Below, in pieces: positions 47,395-57,667 of a stretch of DNA of 64,000 nt. Numbering within the stretch: position 1 is the first letter of the stretch; each line of letters begins with the position of its first letter. The stretch is from Lonicera japonica. Lineage: Eukaryota; Streptophyta; Magnoliopsida; Dipsacales; Caprifoliaceae. A program made the position numbers and the translations under genes. The notes below the pieces were generated by a model, which did no database searches, was not told the DNA's origin, and was given only the letters and a program-made list of their open reading frames with translations. The stretch spans positions 34,026,969 to 34,090,968 of the forward strand of contig CM038468.1 of the NCBI GenBank assembly GCA_021464415.1, in the 5' to 3' direction.

Positions 47395-47652
47395 CTTGGG
47401 AAAAAGAAAAACCCCACAAGAATACAAGAATGAGCTAGACTGTTGAAGAGCATCAAGAAGCACAGCTTTATAGAACCTAGAGAACCCAGGTTCACCCAGT
47501 GTAAGCAGGAGCCTGCGGCCTGGGCTAAGCTCAGTCAGATCCCCTCCAGCTCCTAATTGCAAATCTTTGAGTGAGTACAGTAGATCAGAACCACTGGCAT
47601 GTTCTGTGCGGATTCTATTCTCAATATCTAGTGCCTCAAAGAGTCCACTGGC
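47395..47652 (-). pseudogene. METTL13-like: METTL13-like exon 5 (undamaged)
   Basis: 86 codons from ASGLFEALDIENRIRTEHAS to CGVFLFPK, acceptor TTTTTTAG, donor GTTAGT, phase 0. Includes DLTELSPGRR and YKAVLLDA. No frame damage. Confidence 0.8.
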
Positions 47653-47714
47653 CTAAAAAAATAAATATATGGCAGCTTCTATCAAGCTTCCAAGAAATCA
47701 TATTCACATGCACT

Positions 47715-48100
47715 AGTTAAGAGTGTGTTTGGTTGGCAAAGTTTTCCATGGAAATCTTGTACTTTTCTAGGCAATTCTAATTCCATCTAATCCTGTGGTA
47801 CAAGTAAACGATGCATAATACTAGGAACTTGAATTCTTACCCTCCTCCAAGAAAAATGAATTCCAGGCTTCTAGGTAAGGTTGAAACGAGCTCAATGGCA
47901 AAAAATTCCAATTCTAGGTAAAAAGCGGCAATCAAACACAAAAAGTTGGAAAGTATGTCATTATTGCAGGGGAAAGGTACAAATTTTCACCTAAAAAATA
48001 AATATAATCAAACACCTTTAAATGCTTTCCGTGGAATTCAATTGCCTAGAATTTAAACTGTTGTACCCTAATTCCATTCTTACTATCATACACACCCTGA
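47715..48100. mobile_element. MITE-like insertion in intron 4 of the METTL13-like copy
   Basis: The left side GTGTGTTTGGTTGGCAAAG and right side GAATTCAATTGCC..CATACACACCC resemble the widespread TGTTTGGTT-type MITEs also seen in the coiled-coil gene introns. Ends are approximate and no duplication is defined. Confidence 0.35.
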
Positions 48101-48273
48101 CATCAAAGACTTCCACACAGTGTCATCAAGTAAAAATAGTAACCAAGCCTTGTGAACATGTACGTTCCTCAAATTGGGTGTGTGGGACCTTTTGTCAATA
48201 TGTCAAAACGACTACAAAAGTTTTAACAGAAAAAGAAAAAGAAAAAAAAATTGGAGGACCAATATCTCTCTAC

Positions 48274-48454
48274 CTGATCACCAGAACAATCAATAGTAGT
48301 TGAGTGAACGAAGATGATACTTGATGCATCACGATCGAACTGTCTTTCTTAGCAACCACCATGAAGGTTTGTAGGCTAGGCTTTTTTGATGGCTTCCGGG
48401 GTATAGCGTGAAGACCCACAATCCACCCATAACGGAACTTGGGGAAAAGCAAAC
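48274..48454 (-). pseudogene. METTL13-like: METTL13-like exon 4 with frameshift
   Basis: Reads LLFPKFRYGWIVGLHAIPRK then FMVVAKKDSSIVMHQVSSSF. The expected continuation STTIDCSGDQ appears only after a +1 change of frame, so one base is missing after the TTC codon. Length is 181 nt where phase requires 182. Donor GTAGAG. Confidence 0.75.
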
Positions 48455-48707
48455 CTAAGAGGAGACAATTTAAGCAATAGTGCTTCTTTCATCAGCAAAA
48501 AAAACGATAGGAATATGAAAACATATACATCGTAAAACCAAAACAATAAGACACCCCTAATTTATCCCACAAGAAGTAAGAATGTAAGATGCTTTCTTTT
48601 TATCTTTTTCTTAGTCTCTCTTTGAATTGGAAAAATCAGAAAAGCTCCGCGATAGCATGCGAAACTAAATTTTCACGTCAGTTAAACAAAGGTGCAATGA
48701 AAAATAC

Positions 48708-48774
48708 CCAAAACATGAGCTTCTGCCAAGGTGAGACAAATAAACTTCCCTCCAGATTTTGGAACTCTCTTTGC
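48708..48774 (-). pseudogene. METTL13-like: METTL13-like exon 3
   Basis: AKRVPKSGGKFICLTLAEAH to VLG, ending phase 1 before donor GTATTT. Corresponds to the post-motif strand of the N-terminal methyltransferase fold. One Pro (KRVPKSGG) replaces the usual Leu. Confidence 0.75.
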
Positions 48775-48906
48775 CTGATAATACACAACACAAAAGTTGA
48801 ATCCAGCTCCAGATTTCAACTCTTTATAGCTCAGTGAAGTCAATTTTTTTAGCACACACAACTGGATACAATTTGAAAATTTTACTCAAACTTTAGTCCA
48901 TGATAC

Positions 48907-48995
48907 CTCAGATAAATATTGACTCCCTAGCTTTGGACCGGCAATGCATCTAATCCTCCTTTGTCAACAACGGCATCAAACGTGCCATCTACAAA
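48907..48995 (-). pseudogene. METTL13-like: METTL13-like exon 2 with 13-nt net deletion
   Basis: Acceptor TTTTCAG, then FVDGTFDAVVDKGGLDAL. Where the family has a MEPE-type segment only CC remains, then GPKLGSQYLSE in another frame to donor GTATCA. Length is 89 nt; adding 13 gives 102 (34 codons), matching the phases of its neighbours. Confidence 0.75.
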
Positions 48996-49464
48996 CTGAA
49001 AAGACAAAAAAAATAAAAAAAAAAATGAGAGAGAATGGGAATAAGGGGGAAAATGGGGAGAACTTCAAAAGTTGAAATACTGGGCTTTGGAAGCCTAAAA
49101 TGAATACTGTGGGCCTACAACAATGAAGCCTCATTTTTAGTCCCAGGAGATGTTTAATTCATAGTATATAACATCTTTGTAATTTTGGTATTAAGTTTGG
49201 GGATCTTCCTTTTGTGCTTATCTATCGGGTTTGACTTGGTGGGTTTAATGGGCCCAAATATTCCAAACTTTTACATCAAAAACTGGATTTCCAAGATTCA
49301 TTACCGAGTTTTCGTTGCCCCAAGTATTACTCCCAGAAGATATAGTAATGTATTAGCTTTATTTTTTGGTAAGGAACAAAGAAAGCTCTCAACATCAATT
49401 TCTTGAAACTTGTGACGCCTAAAAACCTACGTTTGATGTCTTTCCTTTTCCCAGAAACACCTTT

Positions 49465-49874
49465 TTTTTTTATCAGAAACAAAACCACTTTATTGATAAC
49501 TAGATGAAACAAGATACAAGAAAGTGGATGGTGGACCAGAAATTCACCCGAACAAAACAGGAAAATAAACAGACCAAACCAAAACAAAACCATGTCCAAA
49601 CTCCAAAGAAACAACCGCAAGAAACATTAAAATAAACTATCTAATTGCAGCCTCCCAATTGTTGTTGATGACTGAAACGGACAAATCCCCAAAGCGTTTA
49701 GAAGAGAATGCCCACAATGAAGCTGAGAACTAAATTTTGCTCCAGCTATCCGATTCATCCAAACTATGGTCTTCAAAAATCCTAGCATTCCATTCTAACC
49801 AAATATGCCATGCTACCGCCATACAACAACATCTCCACAACAATTTCGCCCTTGTCTTGTTGCCCCTCACGCTG
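49465..49874 (-). mobile_element. 5'-truncated L1 LINE, 410 bp
   Basis: Perfect 14-bp target-site duplication CCAGAAACACCTTT (49451-49464 and 49875-49888) and an oligo(A) end on the minus strand. The minus strand encodes the C-terminal part of a plant L1 ORF2: RAKLLWRCCCMAVAWHIWLE then WNARIFEDHS. A polyadenylation signal AATAAA lies near the 3' end (plus about 49490). Lies in intron 1 of the METTL13-like copy. Confidence 0.85.
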
Positions 49875-49978
49875 CCAGAAACACCTTTAATGGTAAGCGT
49901 TTGGCAAAGGCCCATAGAAAGCCCCAAGCACAAAGTTCATGATGCAGAACTCATTTGGTTCATCCTATTCCTATTGGT

Positions 49979-50085
49979 TTAGGCTGCTCCCATTTCGCTC
50001 GCCGCTACTACGGGAATCGCTTTTGCTTTCTTTTCCTCTGGCTACTAAGATGTTTCAGTTCGCCAGGTTGTCTCTTGCCTGCCCA
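49979..50085 (-). other. Plastid 23S rRNA fragment (NUPT)
   Basis: The plus strand is antisense to the 5' region of plastid 23S rRNA: GCTCGCCGCTACTACGGGAA, TTTCCTCTGGCTACTAAGAT and GTTTCAGTTCGCCAGG. These cover the segment equivalent to roughly E. coli 23S positions 150-260. Nuclear plastid DNA insertion, not a functional rRNA gene. Confidence 0.75.
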
Positions 50086-50340
50086 CTGCTCTACTCCGCG
50101 CTGAAAACTAATAAACAAGGATTGAATGTGCCCCTCTACCATATCTGTACCAAAGAGAATAGCCCGATATAATACATTATATGCAGAGCCTCTAGTCCAG
50201 AAAAGAGTGGTGTTCGCCCATCACCTCGGATACTTCTCTCGATTAACTTAAAATAGGTAATTCCAGCTTCCATGGCTAGTGGTCGAACAAGTCACCTCTT
50301 TTTCTGTCTAATTTGCTTTACTACTTCGCTATCGGTCACC
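50086..50340. other. Rearranged plastid-like DNA
   Basis: 50319-50340 (TACTACTTCGCTATCGGTCACC) is again antisense plastid 23S rRNA, from a part that should lie before, not after, the piece at 49979. The sequence between is of organelle-like base composition but I could not assign it. Probably a scrambled NUPT. Confidence 0.45.
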
Positions 50341-52431
50341 AAGCACTGAAAGAAATTTGGGGGAGAGAAAAAAAAAATAGACCATCAACACTAAAAGCAT
50401 GCACCCTCAGATTGGTGTAACCCGAACCAGCACAGCGGAATCAACTACAAAGAGGAAATAACCAGACTGTTGTGCACATGGTTGTTGACAATGAGAGCTA
50501 CCCTAGCTTCAGCTACTAATATTAGTCCCTCTAATGTTAGCTAATAAAGGTAATGGAAGTTGAAGCCCTCCATATTAAATCTCATCATCCCCTCTCAAGC
50601 AGTTATGTACTTATGTTCTCATCAAGAAAAATCATCAGTGTTAAAGTAGGGAGGGATACACCCTCATTCACTTACCTAACTTATACTGAAACTGTTAAAA
50701 AAGGTGACCAAAGCAACAACCCCGGAAAATTCTAGGAAGCTCAGTGGCCTCTTGGGAGTGTAATCATACATTATCACTGAAAATTGCAACTTCAATTTAA
50801 TAATGATATTGAGGGGAGTTACTTTAAAGAGTATTATCATTGCTATGCACTGCCAAACCACTGTTTAAGAAATGCCATTTGGAATTGACCTTTGGGTTAT
50901 GGACTGGTCAAAACTTCCCAAGAAGAAGAAGAAGATGAAGAAAAAAAGCCATTGGAAGATGTTCAAACTAGGTGATCTTCCACTGGATATTCAAAAACAC
51001 CTCATCCCCGAAAGAGAAAAATAATCCTGAAATTTCGGAACAAAACATTATTGAGGGGTTGAGCTACCTGTAACAGCCTCTTTAACTGAAGTTGATTCCA
51101 AACAGTTCTCTAGACATCCGATCATAAGCGTAATATGAAAGAGTGGCTGAACTATAAACTAGATAGTAGATGCATTAAAATTTCAATTTTTCATGCAATG
51201 TTTACCTGTTGGACTACTTTTTTTTTGGGTAAAATTTGAATATCATTGCTGAAATAAAAAACAATCAATACAGCCTACCTACAACTGCTCTCCATACAAC
51301 AAAATCTATACACAAAGAAAGAAAGCAAAGAAAAGACAGCGCTCACTATACAAGCGATTTATCATCTCTTAGATTCCATTCCCTGCAAATAAACAAGTTA
51401 TTGTAATTTCTAGCATATTTCCAGTTCCAAGTTGCTTCTGTATGATTCCTTCAACTTGTTAACAAAGCTCCAAGCTTGTTCGTACAGGTGAGACCTAATG
51501 CCTGAACCTCCTTCAACAATTAGAACTGGCTTCAGAATAATAGGCAGGAACAAATGGTTTCAATTGGACATATTTACAAATTACAATTCATCAATTTCAG
51601 AGTTCTAAAACCCTCATCTAGCCAAACTCCATTTATAAGGCTGAAGAAAATTTAGCAAATGATCTGCTTAAAGAGCTTAGAACGTGCCTTAGAAATTTCC
51701 TAACATAAAAGGATGTAAAGAGAGTGGAAAAGACGACTAAGGGTTTCTCTCTAAACAGGGAGAAGTTTGGACCCTGGGTCTCCAACCCTCTAGTCTAATA
51801 AAACATGTAAACGAATAGGATTGGGAACTGATCTGAAAAGAGTATGTTTCACTCGATACAAGAGAAGTTAGGATTTCTAACCCTCTAGTCAACATATTAT
51901 CTGGACTTTCCCAGCCTAGTTTCCTGTTCAGTTGTTCTTCTCTGTCTTTCTACACCCAGAACCTATAAAAGTCTAACTTCACATTCATGTTATGGAATAT
52001 GGAGTTTAATACCTGTTTGGCAAGCCCCTTATCTTGCCTCAGCTTTCTAAAAACCGACCTATTCATTCCAGCAGTATCTAAAAACTAATGATATCATCAG
52101 AAATATTTCAAAATTATCCAAGTATCTCAAAACCTCTATTGATTCCAATACTACTTGATAAACATTTTAAAGTAATATCTATAAAAGTATATTCAGTCAC
52201 CTTAATACGGACAAAATTGTAAAGGATGAACGAAAGAAACACTCATTAGAGAGCAATTAACTTGATTTAACAACAAAATAACTTAGGTGAACTGTTTCAC
52301 ATCATCGTCGGAACTCAATTTTCTTTCTCAGAGTCGCAATGCATCCACGGGTTGAACTAGGGATTTTCCTAAATGAGGCAATTTGTACTAATACTTTTTC
52401 CCCCAAAACTAGAGGAGAAAATATTTTTCTC
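50341..52431. other. Intron 1 of the METTL13-like copy, unassigned
   Basis: About 2.1 kb with no exon, terminal repeat or RNA gene that I can support. Confidence 0.4.
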
Positions 52432-52473
52432 CCAAAATCCAACAACAACAACAACAACAAAGCCTTTATCCCA

Positions 52474-54525
52474 CTAGGTGGGGTCGGCTACATGGATCAA
52501 ACGACGCCATAGTGGCCTGTCATGAATCATATCTATAGTGAAACCATTTGCCTCTAAATCCTTCTTAATAGTTTCACCTATAGTTTTTCTCGGTCTTCCT
52601 CTGCCTCTAACAATTAGGCTTTCCTCCATATGATCAACTCTCCGAACCACGGCATCTACCGGTCTCCTCCCTACATGCCCAAACCATCTAAGTCGAGATT
52701 CAACCATCTTTTCTGTAATAGGTGCCACCCCAACTCCCTCTCTGATGGTATCATTCCTAATCCTATCTTTCCTATTCTTGCCACTCATCCATCTCAGCAT
52801 TCTCATCTCAGCTACATTTAGTTTATTCTCATGTTGGCTTTTGACCGCCCAACACTCAGTCCCATACAACATCGCTGGTCTAACCGCAGTACGATAGAAT
52901 TTTCCTTTTAACTTGAGTGGTACTTTTTTATCACATAACACACCCGAAGCTTTCCTCCATTTCAACCACTCTGCTTGAATCCGGTGGTTTACATCTCCCT
53001 CTATCTCCCCATCTTCTTGTATAATGGATCCAAGATACTTAAACCGAGTGACTTGTGGTATGACATTGTCCCCAACTTTTACCGCTAAGTTAGGAGTGCT
53101 CCGCCTTTTACTGAACTTGCATTCCATATATTCTGTCTTACTTCTGCTTAAACGAAAGCCATGCGCTTCTAAAGTTTGTCTCCACGTTTCCACCTTCCCA
53201 TTTAGCTCTTCTCTGGACTCACCCACTAGGACAATATCATCTGCAAATAGCATGCATCGCGGTGCTGGCTCTTGAATGTGTTCCGTGAGTACATCCAAGA
53301 CCAAGATAAACAGATAAGGGCTCAAAGCTGACCCTTGGTGTAATCCTATAGTTATAGGAAAATCTTTTGTTGACCCACTATGTGTTCTCACACTAGTCTT
53401 AGCTCCCTCATACATGTCCTTGATAGCACGAATATAGGCAATCCTAACCCCTTTCTTCTCTAGAGCTTTCCACAAAATCTCTCTTGGTACCCTATCATAT
53501 GCCTTCTCCAAGTCAATGAAAACCATGTGTAGGTCCTTTTGATCCCTCCGATAATGCTCCATCAAACGCCGCAACAAGTAAATTGCTTCCATGGTCGACC
53601 TTCCGGGCATAAAACCAAATTGATTATCTAGAATGCTGGTTTCCTTTCTTAGTCTCCGTTCAATCACCCTTTTCCATAACTTCATAGTATGACTCAAGAG
53701 TTTAATCCCCCTGTAATTGGCGCAATTTTGTATATCCCCCTTATTCTTATAAATCGGGATTAGGGTGCTTCTCCTCCATTCTTCCGGCATCTTCTTTGAT
53801 CTCAATATCTCGTTGAAAAACCTTGTGAGCCAACCAATGCCTTTATCACCTAGACCCTTCCAAACCTCAATAGGTATACTATCTGGCCCAATTGCTTTAC
53901 CACTATCCATTCGTTTCAATGCTTCTTCCACTTCCTTTTCTTGAATTCTACGATAAAAGGTGAAATTTTGGTCATCCTCTCGCATGTCCAGCTCATCTCC
54001 ACATGCTAGAATCTCATAACCTTCATTAAATAATTTGTGAAAATAATTCTTCCATCTCTCTTGTATGTCTTGTTCCCTAACCAAAACTTTACCTTCTTCG
54101 TCCTTAATGCATCTCACTTGATCCAAGTCTTTTGTCTTCCTCTCTCGACCCTTAGCCAATCGGTAAATAGCTTTTTCCCCATCTTTGGTGCCTAAAGATT
54201 GGTATAATCCATCAAAAGCTTTAGTCCTCGACTCACTCACCGCCTTCTTGGTCTCTTTCTTTGCTTCTTTGTAGGATTCCCAATTTTCCGCACTCTTACA
54301 TAAAGACCAAGCTTTAAAGCATTTCCTTTTTACCTTAACTTTATCTTGTACACTATCATCCCACCACCAAGATTCTTTATCCCTAGGTCCACATCCTCTT
54401 GATTCACCCAGCGTCTCTTTAGCTATCTTCCTGATCCCCTCGGCCGCCTTGTCCCACATATCATTTGCGCTTCCGTTTGCCTCCCAAAACCCTCCCTCCA
54501 GCACCTTGTGTTGAAAGATCCTTTA
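52474..54525 (-). pseudogene. RTE LINE reverse transcriptase part
   Basis: About 676 codons open after a TAA at about 54525. In order: a linker, then RT blocks [75 protein letters not shown] and the catalytic [13 protein letters not shown]-terminal region with [23 protein letters not shown] and [12 protein letters not shown] follows. The catalytic Asp pair is intact. The same frame continues upstream across the stop into the endonuclease part. Confidence 0.85.
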
Positions 54526-55511
54526 TTTTTCACCCTTCAAATGCCACCATCTAATCCTTGAAACCTTACCTTGGCCCCTTCTCTTCCCTTTCCCCTTAAC
54601 TCGTATATCCATCACAAGGACTCTATGTTGGGTAGTCAAGCTCTCTCCAGGTATGACTTTACAGTCCAAACAACTCTTTCTATCTCCTTTCCTAAAGAGA
54701 AAGAAATCTATCTGCGAGCATGTTGCCCCACTCTTATATGTGATGAGATGCTCCTCCCGTTTTCTAAAACATGTATTGGCAACCGTAAGATCATAAGCAG
54801 ACGAGAAATCAAGGATGGATTTTCCCTCTATATTTACCACCCCAATGCCATAACCTCCATGCACCCCCTATAGTTTTCAGAAGAACTCTCTACGTGCCCA
54901 TTCAGATCCCCTCCTAGGAAAATCTTTTCTCTAAGTGGTATATCCTGGATCAAGCCTTCCAAGTCCTCCCAAAATTTTATCTTGAGGTGTTCTTCACACC
55001 CGACCTGAGGTGCATAAGCACTGATCACATTAAAAGTGTCTTGCTCCACTACAAATTTTAGGGCTAGGATCCTATCTCCTACCCTCTTTACATCTACAAT
55101 GTCCTTTTTCCACCATTTGTCGACAATTATACCCACTCCATTTCTCGATTTAACCTTGCCAGTGTACCATAGCTTAAAACCCAAAGTGTCTAATTCCTTT
55201 GCCTTAGCTCCAACCCACTTAGTTTCTTGAAGGCACATGAAATTGATCCTCCTCCTGATCATTGTGTCAACTATTTCCATAGATTTTCCTGTAAGTGTGC
55301 CTATATTCCAAGTCCCAAAACGAATCCTCCTCTCATGAACTAGCTTCTTTACCCGCACCCGTTCACAAAGATGCGGGAACCCTTGCTTATTTTTCACTGC
55401 ATCCAGGCAGCGATGCAGCGGCCCTTGCTCATTTGTCACTGCACTCGAGCGATACAGCGCGTTGCTTCTGGGCAACGACCTAGCATTAACACTGTTATAT
55501 CGTTTGTCCAT
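54526..55511 (-). pseudogene. RTE LINE endonuclease part, frameshifted
   Basis: EEP/AP-like endonuclease: IRFGTWNIGTLTGKS, LQETKWVGAKAKEL, GVGIIVDKWW, VISAYAPQVGC and FLGGDLNGHV in the first frame. After a frameshift near 54850, YDLTVANTCFRKREEHLITY, SQIDFFL and LTTQHRVLVMDI follow. The catalytic Glu (QETK), Asp/Asn (GDLNGH) and His (TQHR) are all present. Confidence 0.8.
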
Positions 55512-55632
55512 GTCATTGAGATTCGACTAAGTTTGACGTTGGCTGTCGACTGCCTAACACAACCCTCCTCCTTTTTCCGGGCTTGGGACCGGCAGCATTG
55601 AAGTAACACTGGCGGAGTTCCAAAATCCAACA

Positions 55633-56423
55633 TTGCTTGAAATTTCGTCTTTTCTTGTCTTCTTAATCTTACTAATTACAAAACAAAGTTACTATTTTAA
55701 CCTCATTCATCATATCCTTGTTCATCAAGAACACGATAATCACTACAGTTAACTATTTTGGTTAAACATAATAGAAAAATGGGTGACCTCGTAAATTTGA
55801 CGTATTATTCCCACTAAGATCAGCATGTCATCCTACTCAAAATCCATATTTCACTCTCAGAATTTCAATATATACCCTTGCTGGTATTACCTTCAACCTA
55901 AACCATGACATCCCTTCTCGGTAATGTGATCACTCCTGTAAGAAATCATTTCATTACATTGTTTGTCAGTGGAGTTTTTTTTGTTGTCTAAATCAAAATA
56001 CTTAACCTGAAGTCTAGGGAAAAAAAAAATCTTGTCCAAATGTAATGCCTGAATAAAGGTTAAACATATTGCTTTGACCAATTTTCCCTCTTTTTATCTT
56101 TAAAAGGTTAGTTGATGACAAAATGGGTAGTAAAGTATATAACAATTAAGACGTAAGGATCCTCCTTAAGGATTCAGAGGCATATTAAGAGGTTGCACCT
56201 GAATTTTCAACACCTCAACTCACCTCTGAAGTCTGAATTTTGGGCTTATAAACTTAAGAGGTGCAAAACAAACACACCCTTAATGAATTGAAGAATATTG
56301 GTACTATTGATTCAGTCTACAATAACTATATATATTTATATATGTTTTATTGCTTTTAAAAGTTTGCAATTTCCAGTATTACACACAAATCGTATATTTT
56401 TGACTGAGTTTGTTTATGCAAAC
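55633..56423. other. Start of intron 1 of the METTL13-like copy
   Basis: Minus-strand intron between exon 1 (donor GTTTGC at 56423) and the RTE insertion. No further feature seen. Confidence 0.4.
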
Positions 56424-56801
56424 CTGCATACTAGTCATGTCCATGACTCGCCACCTCATACCAGGCCGCAACCGCACATTTCGCCTCAACATTTCGGAGA
56501 TTACAACTTTGGAGAAATCAATATTGGTGATATCGCGAAACCCCGCGTCGTACAGGTGTTCAGAGAGCCGAGAATTGCCGCAACCGGGGACCAGGATCTG
56601 CGCCGAAGAAGAAGCTTCCGCTTCTTCATCGGTGGAGAGGTGGGAGAGAAGGGGGTGGCGGAGTTGAGGCCAATCGGCGTAGCACTCGAAGGAGTCGTCG
56701 GTACCTCGGATGCTGAAGAACTTGTCCCAGTTGTCTCTGCCGGTGAAGTCTCCTAGGGTTTTGAGCAGCTCTTCTTGTTGCTGTTGCTGCTCCTTCCCCA
56801 T
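56424..56801 (-). pseudogene. METTL13-like: METTL13-like exon 1
   Basis: 126 codons from ATG at 56801: MGKEQQQQQEELLKTLGDFT, NWDKFFSIRGTDDSFECYAD, WPQLRHPLL, an acidic Ser/Ala linker, then SAM-binding motif I (ILVPGCGNSRLSEHLYDAGF) and ITNIDFSKVVISEMLRRN, ending MDMTSMQ before donor GTTTGC. The start agrees with the family and exon 1 itself is undamaged. Confidence 0.85.
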
Positions 56802-56880
56802 TTTCTTCTTCTTCTTCTCTCACTCTGTGTTTGTCTTTTGTTCTTGTGGGGTTTTGTTTTACGAGGTTTTTACTTGACAA

Positions 56881-57587
56881 GGGTTTACCTCGGGGAAGAA
56901 GTGATTGTATGACGTGGCCTTTATTAAAAAAATTGAAATATGAAAATTAAAATTTAAAAATTTTAAAAATATATATTTGTTTAGTTTTAAAAATTAAATT
57001 TTAAAAAATATATATTTATTTAAATATAACACATATAAAAATTAAAAAAAATTTAGTTTAACAGTTTTATCGCTCTTTTGAATGCTGTAACTATGGCAGC
57101 TTATGAATTTCCAAGAATCATCTCCAAACATGGCATCAATCACCCACATACAAGACCCCACATCTGGAAAACATCACGTTCCGTTCAACCGTGTTTTTTA
57201 CCGAGTTGGATTTTTAAATCACTTAAATCTAAAAATTTTACTCCCTCCGTTCTAATTTAATTGTCTATTATTTCATTTTTAGATGTTTTAAAATAGTTGT
57301 CCACTTTTTATATTTGGCAAGTCATTAATTAAAACACTTTTTATTATTCCCAATATTACCTTTTAAACTATCACCACTTTTTTATTGTGGGTCCCGCCAC
57401 TAGAGGAAAAATAAAAGTCATTTTTGAAAATAAGCATTTTCTTTTAGAGTAATCATTATGTCTCCTTAAATTTTAGTTTTTCAAAGTTGGACAATTAAAT
57501 TAGGACGGATAGAGTAAGTTTTTAGATTTTAGTGGCATTTTAAGTGATAAGTGAACAGCACCTAAATTAACATTAAAAAAGAGTGAT
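56881..57587. other. Region upstream of the METTL13-like copy
   Basis: Promoter side of the minus-strand gene. The block 57241-57520 (CTCCCTCCGTTCTAATTTAA near the left, AATTAGGACGGATAGAGTA near the right) is an inverted-repeat MITE of the common plant CTCCCTCCGT type, about 280 bp. Confidence 0.5.
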
Positions 57588-57667
57588 TATTAAATTGAGA
57601 CAATTGGGCATAAGGTCTCATTTCAATAATAACATAATTATAATTATAAAAGATACTTATAAATTAG

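Larger units (their letters stand above)
52445..55619 (-). mobile_element. RTE-type LINE, near full length, 3.2 kb
   Basis: Encodes an AP-type endonuclease and reverse transcriptase on the minus strand, with a short 3' end (CCGACCCCACCTAGTGGGAT) and a (TTG)n tail. It is flanked by the 13-bp target-site duplication CCAAAATCCAACA (52432-52444 and 55620-55632), partly ambiguous with the (CAA)n tail. RTE elements have one ORF, a very short 3' UTR and simple-repeat tails, all seen here. The single ORF is broken by one frameshift near 54850 and one TAA at about 54525. Inserted in intron 1 of the METTL13-like copy. Confidence 0.9.
43500..56801 (-). pseudogene. METTL13-like: METTL13-like eEF1A methyltransferase, decayed copy
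   Basis: Ten exons on the minus strand match the plant homologue of METTL13 (EEF1AKNMT), which methylates eEF1A with two SAM-dependent domains. Exons: 56801-56424, 48995-48907, 48774-48708, 48454-48274, 47652-47395, 45874-45791, 45687-45640, 45540-45472, 45038-44994 and 43766-43500. All join in the expected phases once the indels are allowed for. The N-terminal domain keeps the SAM motif ILVPGCGNSRLSEHLYDAGF and DKGGLDAL. Lesions: net 13-nt loss in exon 2, 1-nt loss in exon 4, TGG-to-TGA in exon 6, non-consensus splice sites around exon 9. The second methyltransferase domain is absent. Intron 1 is about 7.4 kb and full of insertions. Sequencing error could explain some lesions but not all. 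Confidence 0.85.

Noticed and set aside
54834..55511. Frame resembling proteins often labelled craniofacial development protein 2
   Set aside because: That label is a common misannotation of RTE LINE endonuclease; the RT, tail and target-site duplication show a transposon.
56298..56756. 152-codon frame on the plus strand
   Set aside because: Antisense shadow of METTL13-like exon 1.
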